Program-made: the position numbers and the translations under genes | Part shown: positions 17,027-26,200 of the stretch, one piece after another | Layout: the number at the start of each line of letters is the position of its first letter | Numbering within the stretch: position 1 is the stretch's first letter | Origin: DASUPK01 sp963695805 | GTDB lineage: Bacteria; Actinomycetota; Thermoleophilia; Solirubrobacterales; 70-9 | Direction of reading: 5' to 3' | Length of the DNA: 64,000 nt | Assembly (NCBI GenBank): GCA_963695805.1 | Contig: CAVOHV010000005.1 | Coordinates: 124,001-188,000, forward strand | The notes under the pieces: generated by a model | The model's database searches: none | Told to the model about the DNA's origin: nothing | The model's input: the letters and a program-made list of their open reading frames with translations, nothing else

Positions 17027-18286
17027 ATGGCGCACCAGGCACCCCGAATCGCGTCCTACCAGGCAGACCCCGCGGAGGTCGGCCGCGTGCTGCTGCTCTA
17101 CTCCGGTGGCCTCGATACCAGCGTGATGCTGAAGTGGATCCAGGAGCGCTACGGCGCCGAGATCGTCACGCTCACCGTCAACCTCGGCCAGCCGGGGGAG
17201 GACTGGGAGGTGGTCACGGGCAAGGCGAAGCAGCTGGGCGCCGTCGAGACCGTGCTGGTCGACGCCCGGGAGGAGTTCGCCGACGAGTACGTGCTCCGGG
17301 CGATCAAGGCGAACGCGCTCTACGGCGGCGGCTACCCGCTCTTCACCGCGCTGGGCCGGCCACTGATCGGCAAGCTCGCGGTTGAGGCGGCGCGTGAACA
17401 CGGGTGCGACACGATCGCCCACGGCTGCACCGGCAAGGGCAACGACCAGGTCCGGATCGAGGCGACGATCGCGACGCTGGATCCCGAGCTGCGGATCATC
17501 GCCCCTGTGCGCGAATGGCAGATGGGCCGCGAGGAGGAGATCGCCTACGCGCGCGAGAACGGCATTCCGGTCAAGGGCGGCACCGAGGTCTCCCCGTATT
17601 CGATCGACGACAACCTCTGGGGCCGCTCCTCGGAGGGACGGGCGATCGAAGACCTCGACGAGGCGGCACCCGACGACGTCTTCCAACTCGTGACCCGGCC
17701 CGAGGAGGCGGAGGACGAGCCACAGGTCGTCACGGTCGGCTTCGAGCGTGGTCGGCCGGTCTCGCTGGACGGCGAGGATCTTGGGCTGGTCGAGCTGCTC
17801 GGGCGTGCGGCCGAGATCGGCGAGCGCCACGGGGTCGGCATCGTGGATCACATCGAGGACCGGGTCGTCGGGCTCAAGATACGGGACGTCTACGAGGTGC
17901 CCGCTGCCACGATCGTCATGACGGCCCACAGAGAGCTCGAGAAGCTCGTCTGCACGATCCACCAGAACAACTTCAAGGGTGCGCTCGAGAGCCAGTGGGC
18001 CTATCTCACCTACGCGGGCCTCTGGCTGGAGCCGCTGCGCCTGGACCTCGACGCCTACATGAACTCGGTGAATGATTTCGTCACCGGTGAGGTGGCGCTC
18101 AAGCTCTACCGCGGTTCGGTCACACCGGTCCGGCGGAGCTCGCCCTACGCCCTATATGACCGCTCACTTGCATCTTTCGGCGAATCCGGGGGAGAGTTCT
18201 CACAGCACGCAAGCCCCGGGTTCATCGAGCTCTTCACGATGCAGAGCCGGCTGGCCCACAGAATTCGAGAGGAGGCCGAGGAGTGA
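17027..18286 (+). CDS. argG: Argininosuccinate synthase
   Basis: A 419-residue enzyme that joins citrulline and aspartate using ATP, the penultimate arginine step. ATG 17027 (MAHQAPRIAS) is preferred over open frame back to 16934, which lies inside the divergent sortase gene. The ATP pyrophosphatase loop LYSGGLDTSVML is at about residue 27. Also present: HGCTGKGNDQVR, GRSSEGRAIED and NDFVTGEVALKLYRG. It lies 2.6 kb from argCJBD; argF and argH are not in the window. Confidence 0.97.
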   Translation: MAHQAPRIASYQADPAEVGRVLLLYSGGLDTSVMLKWIQERYGAEIVTLTVNLGQPGEDWEVVTGKAKQLGAVETVLVDAREEFADEYVLRAIKANALYGGGYPLFTALGRPLIGKLAVEAAREHGCDTIAHGCTGKGNDQVRIEATIATLDPELRIIAPVREWQMGREEEIAYARENGIPVKGGTEVSPYSIDDNLWGRSSEGRAIEDLDEAAPDDVFQLVTRPEEAEDEPQVVTVGFERGRPVSLDGEDLGLVELLGRAAEIGERHGVGIVDHIEDRVVGLKIRDVYEVPAATIVMTAHRELEKLVCTIHQNNFKGALESQWAYLTYAGLWLEPLRLDLDAYMNSVNDFVTGEVALKLYRGSVTPVRRSSPYALYDRSLASFGESGGEFSQHASPGFIELFTMQSRLAHRIREEAEE

Positions 18287-18444
18287 TTTACGAGCTGATT
18301 GGCAGGCTGGTTGTCTGGTTCGTCCGCTGGCGCTTCGGCCGCCAGCTCCGGATCGCCGCGGGGGCCGGGGTGGCCCTCACGGCGCTCGGAATCGGCGCTT
18401 ACCTGGCGACGCGCGGAGACGACGAGGAGGAGGAAGCGGGCTGA
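18283..18444 (+). CDS. Small membrane protein (53 aa), coupled to argG
   Basis: GTG 18283 overlaps the argG stop (GTGA). The product starts with an amphipathic basic stretch (IYELIGRLVVWFVRWRFGRQLR), has one membrane helix (AAGAGVALTALGIGAYLA), and ends with an acidic tail DDEEEEAG. Overlap with argG and membrane-protein composition argue that it is real. No family is recognised. Confidence 0.6.
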   Translation: MIYELIGRLVVWFVRWRFGRQLRIAAGAGVALTALGIGAYLATRGDDEEEEAG

Positions 18445-18469
18445 GCGCGCCCTCCGTTCTCCAGCGCTT

Positions 18470-18676
18470 CTAGAAGCCCCTGCCCCGCGGCAACATGTGT
18501 GTGTGCTCCGAGCCGGGCACATAGGGCGCCCGAGCGCCGTTTGTCCGGAGCGCCTGAGCCCGGCGGGCCCGCTCCCGCCGCCGTAGCCGGATGCCCTCAC
18601 GGAACATCGCCCATCGGCCAGGCCGCGGCTTCTTCGCGTAGCCGGCGGGAATTCGAACTGTTGCGCCGCCGCTCAT
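18470..18676 (-). CDS. Hypothetical basic protein (68 aa)
   Basis: The frame starts at ATG 18676, overlapping the stop of the upstream minus gene (ATGA arrangement). It is Arg-rich with an RRRERARRAQ segment and no known motif. Coupling to its neighbour is the only positive evidence. Confidence 0.35.
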   Translation of the reverse strand: MSGGATVRIPAGYAKKPRPGRWAMFREGIRLRRRERARRAQALRTNGARAPYVPGSEHTHMLPRGRGF

Positions 18677-19005
18677 CGGAGCGCCTCGGAAGTGCGCTCG
18701 CGCCGGATGGCGATCTCGCCGCCGAGCCCTCCCCGGAGGCGACTGAGCAATCCGCGCCGGCCCCCACCGCGCACCTGACGCGCCCTCTGCGTGAGCAAGG
18801 AGCGAATCTGTGCGGTGTGCCGGAAGGGGTCTGCGACCGATTCACCGGTCGCCACGGAATGAGCCGCGACCAGCCGGCCCTCGACGATTGCGCCGAGCAG
18901 AGGGGAGGGTGGAGCGTCGGCGGTGTCGAGTTGGGCGAGCCGCGCGACGGCCGCGCCATCCTCGAGGCCGAGCATCCTGATCTCAATCGCTTCCTGGTGG
19001 ACCAT
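18673..19005 (-). CDS. Small GNAT-like or hypothetical protein (110 aa)
   Basis: ATG 19005 is preceded by AGGAG at good spacing. The first 70 residues (IRMLGLEDGAAVARLAQLD...LLGAIVEGRLVAAHSVATGESVADPF) resemble the N-terminal half of GNAT-fold proteins, ending at a strand like the one before the acetyl-CoA loop. The C-terminal acetyl-CoA-binding half is missing, so acetyltransferase activity is unlikely. The tail is Arg/Gly-rich. It is divergent from the LysR gene and may be its target, which is inference from position. Confidence 0.55.
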   Translation of the reverse strand: MVHQEAIEIRMLGLEDGAAVARLAQLDTADAPPSPLLGAIVEGRLVAAHSVATGESVADPFRHTAQIRSLLTQRARQVRGGGRRGLLSRLRGGLGGEIAIRRERTSEALR

Positions 19006-19114
19006 CTCGGGCTCCTGTCTTTGCCGGTTGGTTCATTGATGGAACGAATCAATCGTCCCTCACGTGAGCTATCAGCGCAACATGGATTCCTTCTCATGCT
19101 GATAAGTTGTCCTT

Positions 19115-20041
19115 ATGCTCGATGTGCGGCGACTGAAGGTTCTACGTGAGGTGATCGCGCGGGGTTCGTTTTCCGCGGCCGCCGACTCCTTGCATTTGTC
19201 ACAGAGCGCGGTGAGCCAGCAGATCGCCGTTCTGGAGCGCGAGGTGGGTCTTCCCCTGCTCGAGCGAACCAGCGACGGCCCGAAGCTGACCTCTGCCGGC
19301 GAGGCGCTGATGGTGCACGGCGATGCGGTCATCTGCCGCCTCGAGGAGGCCGAGCGAGAGCTGGCTCAGATCGCGGGGTTGGAGGGTGGCCGGCTGCGGC
19401 TGGGGAGCTTCTCCACGGCGAACGCCACCCTGATGACCCGGGCACTCTCACGTTTCCGCGAGCGGTTCCCCAAGGTCGAGCTCGAGTTCATGGAGGCCGA
19501 CCCCGAGGCCACGTTCCCCGGATTGAAGCGCGGCGACTTCGACCTATCCGTCGTCTTCGACTACCCGGCGTTCCCGCTCGACTTCTCCCGCGACGTGGAG
19601 GCGGAGCTGATCTTCGAGGAACCGATGCGCGTGGCGCTTCCGCCCGGCCATCCGCTCGCGGCCGCCAAGTCGGTCCGAATCGAGGACCTCGCCGACGAGG
19701 ACTGGCTGTGCGGAGCGATGCCCAGCTCCTGCCGCTTCCAGGTCATCAAGCTCTGCCGCGAGGCGGGCTTCGAGCCCCGAATCAGCTTCCAGAGCGAGGA
19801 CTACGCGGTGATCAAGGGGTTCGTGGCGGACGGGCTGGGCGTTTCGGTCCTGCCCGAGCTCGCCGGCGATCACCCCGGCATCGTGCTGCTCCCGGTGCGC
19901 GGGCAGAAGCCCGTTCGGAGGGTCTGGGCGGTGACACGCGAGACCGAGGCTCGGCCCCCGGCGGCCGAGCAGATGCTGGGCATTCTGCGAGAGGTCTGCC
20001 GCGACTACCGCGAGGGGACCCCACTGCGCGCGGTGGCCTAG
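19115..20041 (+). CDS. LysR-family transcriptional regulator
   Basis: A 308-residue regulator. The N-terminal winged helix (1-62) carries FSAAADSLHLSQSAVSQQIAVLE. The C-terminal substrate-binding fold (about 88-295) includes GGRLRLGSF and FDLSVVFDYP. LysR proteins usually bind upstream of a divergent gene; the divergent gene here is the small minus-strand protein at 18673-19005, with a 109-base spacer. The effector cannot be inferred. Confidence 0.93.
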   Translation: MLDVRRLKVLREVIARGSFSAAADSLHLSQSAVSQQIAVLEREVGLPLLERTSDGPKLTSAGEALMVHGDAVICRLEEAERELAQIAGLEGGRLRLGSFSTANATLMTRALSRFRERFPKVELEFMEADPEATFPGLKRGDFDLSVVFDYPAFPLDFSRDVEAELIFEEPMRVALPPGHPLAAAKSVRIEDLADEDWLCGAMPSSCRFQVIKLCREAGFEPRISFQSEDYAVIKGFVADGLGVSVLPELAGDHPGIVLLPVRGQKPVRRVWAVTRETEARPPAAEQMLGILREVCRDYREGTPLRAVA

Positions 20042-20104
20042 CCGACCCTGCACGATTTCGTGCAGCCGGGAGACGGGCCGTCCGGGCGCGACCCGCTCGG
20101 CGGC

Positions 20105-20280
20105 GCCTATGAGACCGTTCGCTACGGTTCCTGGCTCGATAGAGCCGAGTCTCTGGGATTCCAGAGAGCGGGGGACCCAAAGGCGGCGCTGGATTGGCCG
20201 TCAGGGGCGAATCGCCGGCGATGCAGCTCCGGCGTAACGCGACTCCACGCGTGAGCCCGACAGCTAACCCCGTAGGCAAA
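20105..20280 (+). promoter_or_regulatory. c-di-AMP (ydaO/yuaA-type) riboswitch
   Basis: The leader ahead of the Rpf-like gene holds the conserved blocks of this riboswitch in order: GAGCGGGGGACCCA (about 20166), CAGGGGCGAATCG (about 20202), and the 3' signature CCCGACAGCTAACCCCGTAGGC-type segment (about 20256-20277), which touches the ribosome site AAAGGAG. In actinobacteria this RNA commonly controls cell-wall hydrolases of the Rpf group. It is usually an off-switch on c-di-AMP binding; that direction is inferred from other species. Confidence 0.88.
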
Positions 20281-20284
20281 GGAG

Positions 20285-21304
20285 ATGACAGCGGCACAGA
20301 CATCCCGAGGCAGCTTCAGGCGCGCGGCGCAGCGCCGCCGTGCGACGCTGGGGATCGCCTTGGCGGCAGGCATCCTCGTGGCGCTGGGCGTGGGCCTCGC
20401 CGGGGCGGCGGACTCTTCGCTGAAGGGCCAGATCGACTCGGCCCGCTCCGATGCGGGACAGCTCTCGGATCGCGTCAGTGCGCAGACGGCCCGGATCGTC
20501 TCCCTCACAGAGCAGGCCCACCAGGCAGGGGCCCAGGCGATGGTGGTAGCCGCACAGGTCGAGCAGGCGGAGACGCGCTCCCGCGAACTGGCGACCGAGC
20601 TCGAGGTCGCCGAGCGCAAGCTCGACCGGCTCCGCGCCGAGTACGCCGTGGCCGTCAAACAGCTCGAACAGCGTCTGGTCTCGATCTACGAGAGCGACAC
20701 TCCCGACGAGCTCACAGTGCTCCTCAACTCCAACGGCTACGACGACCTCGCCACCCGTTCGGCCTACCTGGATGCACTCCACAGCGCGGACAGGCGCGTC
20801 GCCGCGCGGGTGGCCTCGCTCCGCGACCAGGTTGCCGCCCATGTGCACGAGGTCGCGGACCTGAAGCAGCAGGTTGACGAGGAGGCCCAGCAGCTGAGCG
20901 CCGCGCGCGCCAGCCTGGAGGCGAGTCAGCGCGCGGCAGACGAGGCCGCGGCCGCGGTGACCGCGGCGCGGGCACAGACCGAGGCGTCGCTCTCAAACGC
21001 CAAGGGCCAGCTCGCCCAGCTCGAGCAGCAGCTCGCCGAGCAGCAAGCGGCCACTTCCGGGACGCCCGCCTATCTGGGCGGTCCCTACTCGATCCCCACC
21101 TACATCGTCATGTGCGAGTCGGGCGGCAATTACCACGCCCTGAACTCATCGAGCGGGGCGGGTGGCGCGTACCAGATCCTGCCCTCGACCTGGAGCGCCT
21201 ATGGCGGCCAGGGAGCCCCGCAGGATGCGCCCAAGGCCGAGCAGGACCGGATCGCCGCCGAGATCTGGAGCGACTCCGGTCCGAGCGCCTGGGCCTGCGC
21301 CTAG
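20285..21304 (+). CDS. Secreted coiled-coil protein with Rpf/transglycosylase-like domain
   Basis: A 339-residue exported muralidase. Signal segment (residues about 24-42, LGIALAAGILVALGVGLAGAA), then a long coiled coil (45-245) rich in Ala, Glu, Gln, as in CwlO/RipA-type hydrolases. The C-terminal domain (about 262-339) has MCESGGNYHALNSSSGAGGAYQ and LPSTW, the resuscitation-promoting-factor/lysozyme-like fold with the expected Glu in CESGG. AAAGGAG sits directly against ATG 20285, which is too close for a normal site, so the true start may be slightly downstream. Likely cuts peptidoglycan at division or growth resumption. Confidence 0.88.
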   Translation: MTAAQTSRGSFRRAAQRRRATLGIALAAGILVALGVGLAGAADSSLKGQIDSARSDAGQLSDRVSAQTARIVSLTEQAHQAGAQAMVVAAQVEQAETRSRELATELEVAERKLDRLRAEYAVAVKQLEQRLVSIYESDTPDELTVLLNSNGYDDLATRSAYLDALHSADRRVAARVASLRDQVAAHVHEVADLKQQVDEEAQQLSAARASLEASQRAADEAAAAVTAARAQTEASLSNAKGQLAQLEQQLAEQQAATSGTPAYLGGPYSIPTYIVMCESGGNYHALNSSSGAGGAYQILPSTWSAYGGQGAPQDAPKAEQDRIAAEIWSDSGPSAWACA

Positions 21305-21320
21305 ATATCGTCGGTCCCGG

Positions 21321-22677
21321 ATGAGCGAGCTCACCGGGCTGTCGGTTGATGGGCGGGTCGCGACGCCGAGCGATTCCGACTGGGACCAGGCGCGGAGTGC
21401 GTGGAACCTGATCGCGGACCTGCAGCCCGAGGCGGTCGCATTCGTCGAGGGCCCCACCGACGTCGCGAAGGTGGTTCGCTTCGCCTCTGAGCATGATTTG
21501 ATGGTGACGGCGCAGGGGACCGGTCATGGCGCGGCCCCGCTCGGCTCGCTCGAGGACACGATCCTGATCAAGACCGAGCGGATGCGCGGGATCGAGGTCG
21601 ATCCCGAGGCGCGGAGCGCTCGGGTCGAGGCCGGGTGCTGGCGTCGGAGCTCGCTGCGGCCGCCGGGGCGGAGGGACTCTGCTCGCTTCCCGGCACCGCG
21701 CCGGGTGTCGGGGTGGTCGGCTACACGCTCGGCGGCGGCTGGAATTGGCTGGCGAATCGCTACGGCTTCGCCTGCAACCACGTCCGCGCGATCGAGCTGG
21801 TGGGCGCGGACGGCGAGGCGAGGCGCGTCGACGACGAGTACGACGCCGATCTGTTCTGGGCGCTGAGGGGCGGCGGCGGCAGCTACGCGATCGTCACGGC
21901 CCTCGAGATTGACCTCTTCCCGATCGCCGACCTCTATGCCGGAATGGTCGCCTTCCCGGCGGAGATCGGCGCCGAGGGCATTCGCGCCTACCGGGAATGG
22001 ACCGAGCCGCTCCCCGACGAGGTCACCTCGATCGTCCGCTTCCTGCGACCGCCACCGCGCCCGGGCATCCCCGAGGAGATACGCGAACGGCCGCTGCTGA
22101 CGATGGCCGCCGCCTGCATCGGCACTGAGGCGGAGGGGGTGGGGACGATTGTGCCTCTCCGCGACATCGGCGAGCCGATCCTCGACACCTTCGCGCAAAT
22201 CCCGGCCGGGCAGCTGAGCACGATCCACATGGATCCGGTGCAGCCGATACCGGGTCTCGGGCATCACCCGCTGATCGGTGATCTGTCCAATGAGGCAATA
22301 GACGCCTTGGTCGAGGTCGAGGGACCTGGAGCCGGTTCTCCGCTACTGCTTGTGATGCTCCGGCACGGGGGCGGCGCGGTGCGACGAGCCCTCGACGGTG
22401 CCGGCGCGCTGGCGAAGATAGATGCCGCCTTCGCAATGAACGCCTATGGCGTGCCGACCTCCCCCGAGCTGGGTGAAGCGATCACGGGGCACTTCGACCT
22501 TCTCCGCGAGACCATGGAGCCCTGGGCCGCTCCCGGCGGATTCTTCAACATGACCGAGCGACCGGCGCCGCTCAAGGAGATCCTTCCGCCGGAGGCCTGC
22601 GACCGCCTCGCCGAGGTCAAGCGCCGCTGGGATCCCGACGGGGGGCCAATCACGAGCTCTCGCTGACGCCGGCCTAG
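21321..22677 (+). pseudogene. FAD-linked oxidase (berberine-bridge type) with two frameshifts
   Basis: The gene starts at ATG 21321 (MSELTGLSVDGRV). The FAD-binding domain is recognisable: FVEGPTDVAKVVRFA, QGTGHGA with the His that often binds flavin covalently, and GYTLGGGWNWLANRYGFACNHV. Near 21633-21636 the frame breaks: GCCGGG-TGCTG needs one more G to continue EAGVLASELAAAAG. A second break near 22640 separates the usual end from its last residues; the restored tail reads ANHELSLTPA and stops at TAG 22677. The G runs at both points make sequencing or assembly error plausible. As read, no full protein is made. Confidence 0.85.
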
Positions 22678-22697
22678 CCCGCGATAACGCTCCGAAA

Positions 22698-23135
22698 CTA
22701 GCTGTCCGCGATCGCTTTCAGGTCCTTCGGCCGCATCAGTACGTGGAGCAGGTGGTCGTCGATCGCCGCGACCCCGCCCTTCTTCATCCTCACGCGAGAG
22801 CCGGTGACCAGCGCAATCGCCGAGGAGAAGTCGGGCTCGTGCCCGACGAGCATCACCTCGCCGTGTCCGGCAGCCAGTTCGAGTGGGTCGAAGTCGCCGC
22901 CGGCGAGGCGGTCGTCCTCCTCGATCGGGGTGCCGAGTGCCTCGCAGGCGAGTTCGGCCGTCTGCCGAGCACGCACCTTGGGTGAGGTGAGACAGATGTC
23001 GAGCTGGACGCCAAGAGCATTGAGGGCTCTGCCGGCGTTGCGCGCTTGACGCTCGCCCTTCTCGGTCAGGTTGCGGTCGGCGTCCGGTTTCCCTGAGACG
23101 TGCTCAGCGTCCCCATGTCTCAGCAACCAGACCAC
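22698..23135 (-). CDS. SixA-like phosphohistidine phosphatase
   Basis: A 145-residue histidine phosphatase. The N-terminal RHG motif (LLRHGDAEH) holds the His that is phosphorylated in catalysis; LTEKGERQARN, TSPKVRARQTAE and MLVGHEPDF (second His) complete the active site. Length and layout match SixA, which dephosphorylates phosphohistidine domains. Start GTG 23135; divergent from dnaE with a 158-base spacer containing a large hairpin. A direct partner is not apparent. Confidence 0.88.
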   Translation of the reverse strand: MVWLLRHGDAEHVSGKPDADRNLTEKGERQARNAGRALNALGVQLDICLTSPKVRARQTAELACEALGTPIEEDDRLAGGDFDPLELAAGHGEVMLVGHEPDFSSAIALVTGSRVRMKKGGVAAIDDHLLHVLMRPKDLKAIADS

Positions 23136-23163
23136 CGCCTCAACTTACCGATCGGACGCAGAT

Positions 23164-23201
23164 TGGCGCCTTTCCCACCTACGGGGGTGGGCAAGGCGCC
23201 A
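23164..23201 (+). repeat. Hairpin repeat family C, copy 2
   Basis: A strong hairpin with arms TGGCGCCTTTCCCACC and GGTGGGCAAGGCGCCA around a short loop. Sequence and layout match the hairpin at 16199-16237. It lies between divergent genes, so it is not a terminator for either; an mRNA-leader or chromosome-structure role is possible. Confidence 0.65.
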
Positions 23202-23293
23202 CGAAACGAATTCGTCCGGGCCTAGCGTGAAGTTTCTCTTCGGCTGTGGCACCGGTTGGTGCGTCTGTCCGGGGCTAAGTACAAGATCAAAAG

Positions 23294-26200
23294 GTGAGCG
23301 CTGGAGCGGTCCACCTGCACGTCCACAGCGAGTACTCGCTGCTCGACGGTGCATGCAAGATCGACGCGCTCGCCTCGCGCGCCGCCGAGCTCGAGATGCC
23401 CGCGCTCGGCCTCACCGACCACGGGGTGATGAACGGCTCGGTCGAGCACTACAAGGCCTGCGTGGACGTCGGGGTAAAGCCAATCATCGGGCTCGAGGCC
23501 TACCTGGTCGACGACCGCAACCTGACGCCGACCCAGCCGCGCTACGAGCGCAACCACCTCACCCTGCTGGCATCGAATGACGCCGGCTTCCGCAACCTGG
23601 TCAAGCTCAGCTCCGCCGGGTTCCTAGAGGGCTTCTCACGCGGCAAGGCCAATGTCGACATGGAGCTCCTCTCGGCCCACTCGGAGGGAGTGATCGCGCT
23701 CACCGGCTGCCTGCAGTCCCGTTTCTGCCGCCGTCTGGTGGAGGACCGGCCGGCAGACGCCCGCACCCACATCGACGACCTGGTCCAGGCCTTCGGTCCC
23801 GACCAGGTCTACTTCGAGGTGCAGCGCAACGGAATCGCCGAGCAGGAGAAGGCGAACGAGGGGATCGTCCGCACTGCGAAGGAGCTCGGTCGGCCGCTGG
23901 TGGCGACCGCGGATGTGCACTACCTCCGCCGCGAGGACTACGACTCACACGCGGCGCTGCTCTGCGTCCAGACCAAGTCGACGATCGAGCAGCCGAAGCT
24001 TCGCTTCGACACCAACGAGTTCTATTTGAAGAGCTCTGATGAGATGGCGGAGTCCTTCTCGGACATGCCCGGGGCCGTCGCGACCACGCTCGAGATCGGC
24101 GAGCGCTGCGAAGTCGAGATCAAGCTCGGCCAGCTGCTCCTGCCGCGGTTCCCGACGCCGGAAGGGGTGGACCCCGGGGAGATGCTGCGCGAGCTCGCGA
24201 CCGAGGGCCTGCGCAGCCGCTACGGGGACCCGATTCCCGCGGACGCCCGGGAGCGGCTCGCCTTCGAGCTCGGGGTGATCGACGAGATGGGGTTCGAGTC
24301 CTACTTCCTGATCGTCTGGGACTTCGTCAAGTACGCGAAGGAGAACGGGATCGCGGTCGGGCCGGGCCGCGGCTCCGCCGCCGGCTCGATCGTGGCCTAC
24401 GCGCTGGAGATCACCGACCTCGACCCACTCGCCAACGGCCTGCTCTTCGAGCGCTTCCTTAACCCCGGCCGCAAGTCGATGCCGGACATTGATATCGACT
24501 TCTCGGTGCGCGGCCGCGAACGGGTGATCCGATATGTGGCCGACAAATACGGCCGCGAGTGCGTTGCGCAGATCATCACCTTCGGGACGATGGCGCCGCG
24601 AGCCGCAATCCGTGACGCCGCGCGGGTCCTCGGCTACGACTACGTGGCCGGCGACCGCCTGGCCAAGCAGATCCCCGAGCCGATCTTCGGCCGGAGCCCG
24701 AGCTTCGAGGAGTGCCTGAAGCCCGGTGAGGAGCTGAAGCGCACCTACGACTCGGACCCCGACGCCCGCAAGATCCTCGACACCGCCCAGGGTCTCGAGG
24801 GCATCGTCCGCAACAACTCGATCCACGCTGCGGCCGTCGTGATCGCCGACCGGCCGCTGCAGGAGATCGTGCCGCTGCAGCTCGCCGAGGACCGCGGTGC
24901 GGGGAACGGCAATGGGAACGGCAATGGCGCCCCGAACGGGAAGTCGGAGCGCGCCTACAAGACGGTGACCCAGTACTCGATGGGTCCGATCGAGGAGATT
25001 GGGCTGCTGAAGATGGACTTCCTGGGGCTGCGCAACCTGGATGTGATCGAGGACGCCGTCGCGATCATCGAGCGCTCCCGCGGCGAGAAGATCGACATCA
25101 AGGACATCCCGCTCGACGATCCCAACACCTACGAGATGCTCCGCAGAGGAGAGTCGATCGGCGTCTTCCAGTTCGAGTCAGAGGGGATGCAGGACGCGCT
25201 CAAGACCGTGAAGCCGACCGAGTTCCAGGACCTGGTCGCGCTCAACGCCCTCTACCGCCCCGGAGCGATGCGCTACATCCCCGACTACGCGCGCGGCAAG
25301 CGGGATCCAGACGCCATTCGCTATCCGGATCCCCGACTGCGCCCGATCAGCGAGACCACATATGGCTGCGTGATCTACCAGGAGCAGCTGATGGAGATCG
25401 CCAAGCAGATGGCCGGGTTCAGCCCGGCGGAGGCGGACGACCTACGCAAGGCGGTGGGCAAGAAGAAGCGCGATCTGATGGCGACCATGAAGGAGAAGTT
25501 CATCGAGGGCATGGCGGCCTCGAACACCGACCGCAAGGTGGCGAAGGACCTCTGGTCACTGATGGAAGCCGCCGCGGACTACTCGTTCAATCGCTCCCAC
25601 GCCGCCTGCTACGCGCTGATCTCCTACCGGACTGCCTGGCTGCGAGCGAACTATCCGGCCGAGTACATGGCGGCACTGATATCGACTGTGATGTCGACCA
25701 AGGACAAGGTCCCCTTCTTCGTCAATCGCTGCGCGGAGATGGGGATCGAGGTGCTTCCGCCCGATGTCAACACCTCGGACCACGGCTTCGTCGTGTCAGG
25801 CAACAGGATCCGCTTCGGCCTCGACGCGGTGAAGAACGTCGGTCACATCGCGGTCCAGTCGATCCTCGACGCACGCTCGAAGGACGGGAACTTCCCCTCA
25901 TTGTGGGACTTCTGCGAGCGGGTGGATAGCCGGACCGTGAACAAACGAGCTGTCGAGTGCCTTGTCAAATGCGGAGCATTCGACTCGACCGCCGCCTCGC
26001 GGAAGGGCCTGCTGGAGGCACTGCCGGCCGCCATCGCCTTCGGCCAGAAGGCCCAGGAGGACTCCCGCCTGGGACAGTCCTCGATCTTCGATCTGGGGGG
26101 CGGGGCAGAGGAGTCCGGTCCGTCGCGGCACCACCACGCGCCGATCAGAGCAGAGGAGTTCGACCAGCGCGAGCTGCTTCGCCTCGAGAAGGAGACGCTC

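Noticed and set aside
16211..17962. Minus-strand frame of 583 codons across the sortase and argG
   Set aside because: It crosses both strands' real genes in another frame; the sortase and argG motifs are in their own frames.
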